Of a DNA stretch of 64,000 nt, positions 61,950-64,000 are shown piece after piece. The notes under the pieces are model-generated. The model was given only the letters and a program-made list of their open reading frames with translations. It had not been told where the DNA came from and made no database searches. Both the position numbers and the translations under genes were made by a program. Each line of letters opens with the position of its first letter. Within the stretch, counting starts at the first letter, position 1. This DNA comes from Cyanobacteria bacterium FACHB-DQ100. GTDB taxonomy: Bacteria > Cyanobacteriota > Cyanobacteriia > Leptolyngbyales > Leptolyngbyaceae. The stretch lies in assembly GCA_014695195.1 (NCBI GenBank), contig JACJNW010000028.1, forward strand, positions 1-64,000, given 5' to 3'.

Positions 61950-64000
61950 ATGACAGTGCAGAATCCTCCGTCGCGTGGCTTTAGTATTAGCTCAATCGCG
62001 ATTCGGCGACACATTGCGACCCTGATGCTAACGCTCACTGTGGTCGTGCTTGGCGTTTATTTTCTATCGAGTCTACAAGTTGATTTGCTGCCTTCGATTA
62101 CCTATCCCCGAATTGGGGTGCGGGTGCGATCGCCCGGAATCTCGCCGGATGTGGCAGTCGATGAGGTGACTCGTCCACTTGAAGAAGCGCTGTCTGCAAC
62201 AGAAGGTGTCGTTCAGGTTTATTCACAAACTCGCGAAGGACAAGTCAGCGTAGATCTGTTCTTTCAACCGGGAGGAAATATTGACCAGGCGCTGAATGAT
62301 GCGACGGCAGCGTTTAACCGAGCGCGGGGGAACTTGCCGGATACGATCGAGGAACCCACGCTCTTTAAAGTTGATCCGTCTCAGCTTCCGGTTTACGAGT
62401 TTGCGGTGACGGCTCCTTCCTCTAAGCTGGTTGATTTGCGCGTGTTTGCCGATGAAGAATTGGCACGGGAATTAGGAGTCGTTGAAGGAGTTGCCGCAGT
62501 TGATGTCTCTGGAGGCGTAGAGGAAGAAGTTCGGGTAATCGTAGATCTCGATCGATTGCAGGCACTTGGCGTAGGTTTGAATAGCGTTTTACAAGAGCTA
62601 GAAGAAACGAACCAGGATATTTCCGGGGGTCGAATTTTAGGCAAAAATTCTGAACCGCTGACGCGAACGATCGGACGATTCAAAAACGCGGCAGAGATTC
62701 AGAATCTGTCCTTCCAATCTGAAAATCAATCGACCACCACAGAATCGACAACACCAACTACAACATCTTCTGCAACACAACCAACAGCACCACCACCGTC
62801 CAATCGCGTCTATCTGCGTGATTTTGCCGAAGTTAACGATGGCACTCAGAAGCAGCGCGTATTCGTAAACTTGAATGGTCAGCCTGCGGTAAAAGTAAGT
62901 ATTCAGAAACAACCCGATGCGAACACGATTCAAGTCGTTCAAGGTGTGAAGCGACGGATTGAAGAACTACGTCGATCAGGTGTGATTCCGCAAGAGATGC
63001 AGCTTCTTTCAACCTTAGACGAATCGACCTTTATTCAAGCATCGCTCAACAGCGTCACCGAAGCAGCGTTATCAGGAGCAGCACTCGCAGCGTTTTCGGT
63101 TTTATTATTTTTAGGCTCACTCAGACAGACTTTTATCATTTCACTAACGATTCCACTCTGTACATTAATTGCGATCGCGGTAATGAGACTCAGCGGTTTT
63201 TCGCTGAATATCTTTAGCATGGCAGGGTTAGCGATCAGTATCGGTCAAGCTGTGGATACTTCGGTTGTCATTCTGGAAAATATCGATAAAAAGGCTGACG
63301 GGCAGGGAGGCACAGCAGGGTTAGCGACGCAAGGAACTGGAGCAGCGATCGATTTAGTTGAAGAGAGTAGTCGTGAGGTCGAGTCCTCGCTCGTTGCGGC
63401 AACCGGCGCAAACTTAGTTTCAGTCTTGCCGTTTATCTTAGTTGGCGGCTTTATTTCCCTATTGTTTAACGAGTTGATCTTAACGATTTGCTTTGCGGTT
63501 GCGGCTTCGTTGCTGGTCGCAGTGACTGTCGTGCCGATGTTAGCATCGCGATTGTTAGCGATTCGCTGGTCGAGTCGGGTGAATCGCTTTTGGGTGTTTC
63601 GTCAGTTTGATCAGCGTTTAACAGGTGGAACCCGACGCTATGCAGGGTTGCTTGCTAAAGCGACCCGCAAACCGCTCCTTGTGATCGTGCTGGCATTTCT
63701 GCTTCTCGGCGGTAGCGGTTTGTGGATGGCGGGACGAATTCCACAAGAAATCTTGCCGCGAATTAGTACCGGACAAGCAAATCTATTCGCTCAATTTCCA
63801 CCGGGAACGCCGATCGCAACCAGCCAAAAAGTTATGCAGGAAGTTGATAAAATTCTGCAAGCTCAACCGGAAACTGAATATGTGTTTACGACGGTGGGTG
63901 GCTTTCTGTTTGGCAACAATACGTCTGAGAACCCTCTCCGTGCTTCGAGCAACATCACCCTGAAGTCCGGTACAGATGTCGAGAAGTTTGTTGAAAAGAT
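61950..64000 (+). CDS. RND efflux transporter (AcrB/HAE1-like), 3' end cut by window
   Basis: The first 683 codons of a pump that exports drugs or other compounds with proton energy are visible. Translation gives a first membrane helix (HIATLMLTLTVVVLGVYFLS), then LPSITYPRIGVRVRSPGISP and EEALSATEGVVQVYSQTREG in the porter domain. Helices and a TM4 region reading GLAISIGQAVDTSVVILENI follow. AcrB has two neighbouring Asp in this helix; here the pair is Asp-Thr, as in other HAE1-like pumps with a single Asp. A further helix set and the next porter repeat (GTPIATSQKVMQEVDKILQ) lead to the window end. It has ATG 61950 and follows its adaptor gene by four bases. The substrate is not known. Confidence 0.93.
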   Translation, partial: MTVQNPPSRGFSISSIAIRRHIATLMLTLTVVVLGVYFLSSLQVDLLPSITYPRIGVRVRSPGISPDVAVDEVTRPLEEALSATEGVVQVYSQTREGQVSVDLFFQPGGNIDQALNDATAAFNRARGNLPDTIEEPTLFKVDPSQLPVYEFAVTAPSSKLVDLRVFADEELARELGVVEGVAAVDVSGGVEEEVRVIVDLDRLQALGVGLNSVLQELEETNQDISGGRILGKNSEPLTRTIGRFKNAAEIQNLSFQSENQSTTTESTTPTTTSSATQPTAPPPSNRVYLRDFAEVNDGTQKQRVFVNLNGQPAVKVSIQKQPDANTIQVVQGVKRRIEELRRSGVIPQEMQLLSTLDESTFIQASLNSVTEAALSGAALAAFSVLLFLGSLRQTFIISLTIPLCTLIAIAVMRLSGFSLNIFSMAGLAISIGQAVDTSVVILENIDKKADGQGGTAGLATQGTGAAIDLVEESSREVESSLVAATGANLVSVLPFILVGGFISLLFNELILTICFAVAASLLVAVTVVPMLASRLLAIRWSSRVNRFWVFRQFDQRLTGGTRRYAGLLAKATRKPLLVIVLAFLLLGGSGLWMAGRIPQEILPRISTGQANLFAQFPPGTPIATSQKVMQEVDKILQAQPETEYVFTTVGGFLFGNNTSENPLRASSNITLKSGTDVEKFVEK

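Overview
The window is a 64 kb piece of cyanobacterial chromosome. It carries photosystem I genes psaF and psaJ, the NDH-1 subunit gene ndhN, a CpcT/CpeT-type bilin lyase, vipp1, a carotenoid cleavage oxygenase, an SLH/OprB-type porin and many copies of the HIP1 octamer GCGATCGC (for example near 5258, 7820 and 19496). G+C is moderate and genes lie on both strands in short transcription units. This fits a filamentous, Leptolyngbya-like cyanobacterium, but the genus is inference. I saw no transposase gene, prophage, CRISPR array or rRNA. There is one tRNA (Asp-GTC). The window cuts the porin gene at its left end and an RND pump gene at its right end.

Layout. 1-5 kb: porin 3' end, an Rrf2 regulator directly before cysK, a J-domain protein, and an arginine:glycine amidinotransferase-like gene on the minus strand. 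5-7 kb: a secreted DUF5602-like protein and a cupin. 6.9-14.5 kb: a signalling island. An RsbQ/KAI2-type alpha/beta hydrolase overlaps a membrane hybrid histidine kinase, which overlaps a second hybrid kinase. The second kinase has a GAF domain with both cysteines of a DXCF cyanobacteriochrome. A third hybrid kinase converges on them. 14.5-19 kb: folate, ATP-grasp and M20 peptidase genes, then ndhN. 19-22 kb: a chimeric MFS remnant, a DUF1275 membrane protein, a small secreted protein and a repeat-rich gap. 22-28 kb: glycosyltransferase, YbaK-type deacylase, a solute-binding protein paired with a sensor kinase, vipp1 and a methyltransferase. 28-36 kb: an orphan sugar-type permease, MarR, CpcT, tRNA-Asp, tsaD, psaFJ, and potA-potD. 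36-41.6 kb: a decayed BrnT/antitoxin locus, a phosphatase, and glgP and pgm diverging from an intergenic region with three 17-bp-period repeats. 41.7-52.4 kb: a transpeptidase-like secreted protein, a TPR protein, an Eis-like acetyltransferase, aroA, a small gene broken by an amber codon, an FAD monooxygenase, a CocE hydrolase with a cupin, an FG-GAP protein and an isochorismatase-type hydrolase. 52.5-64 kb: Omp85, carotenoid oxygenase, a DprA-like protein, MAPEG, YajQ, an RsbRD-type sensor kinase, membrane and small proteins, and an RND efflux pair.

The signalling island is the most notable system. It combines a hydrolase of the ligand-receptor type with a predicted blue/green light sensor in one overlapping operon, and no DNA-binding response regulator lies nearby. 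Two other kinases in the window have informative partners or domains: the dCache kinase behind a solute-binding protein gene, and the RsbRD-type kinase near 59 kb.

A short mobile-like repeat with ends resembling CCCCCTAAATCCCCC occurs five times (21.5, 41.6, 43.1, 54.7 and 57.9 kb). One copy lies inside the reading frame of the TPR protein. Three loci look decayed: the MFS chimera, the brnT fragment, and the small gene after aroA with an in-frame stop.
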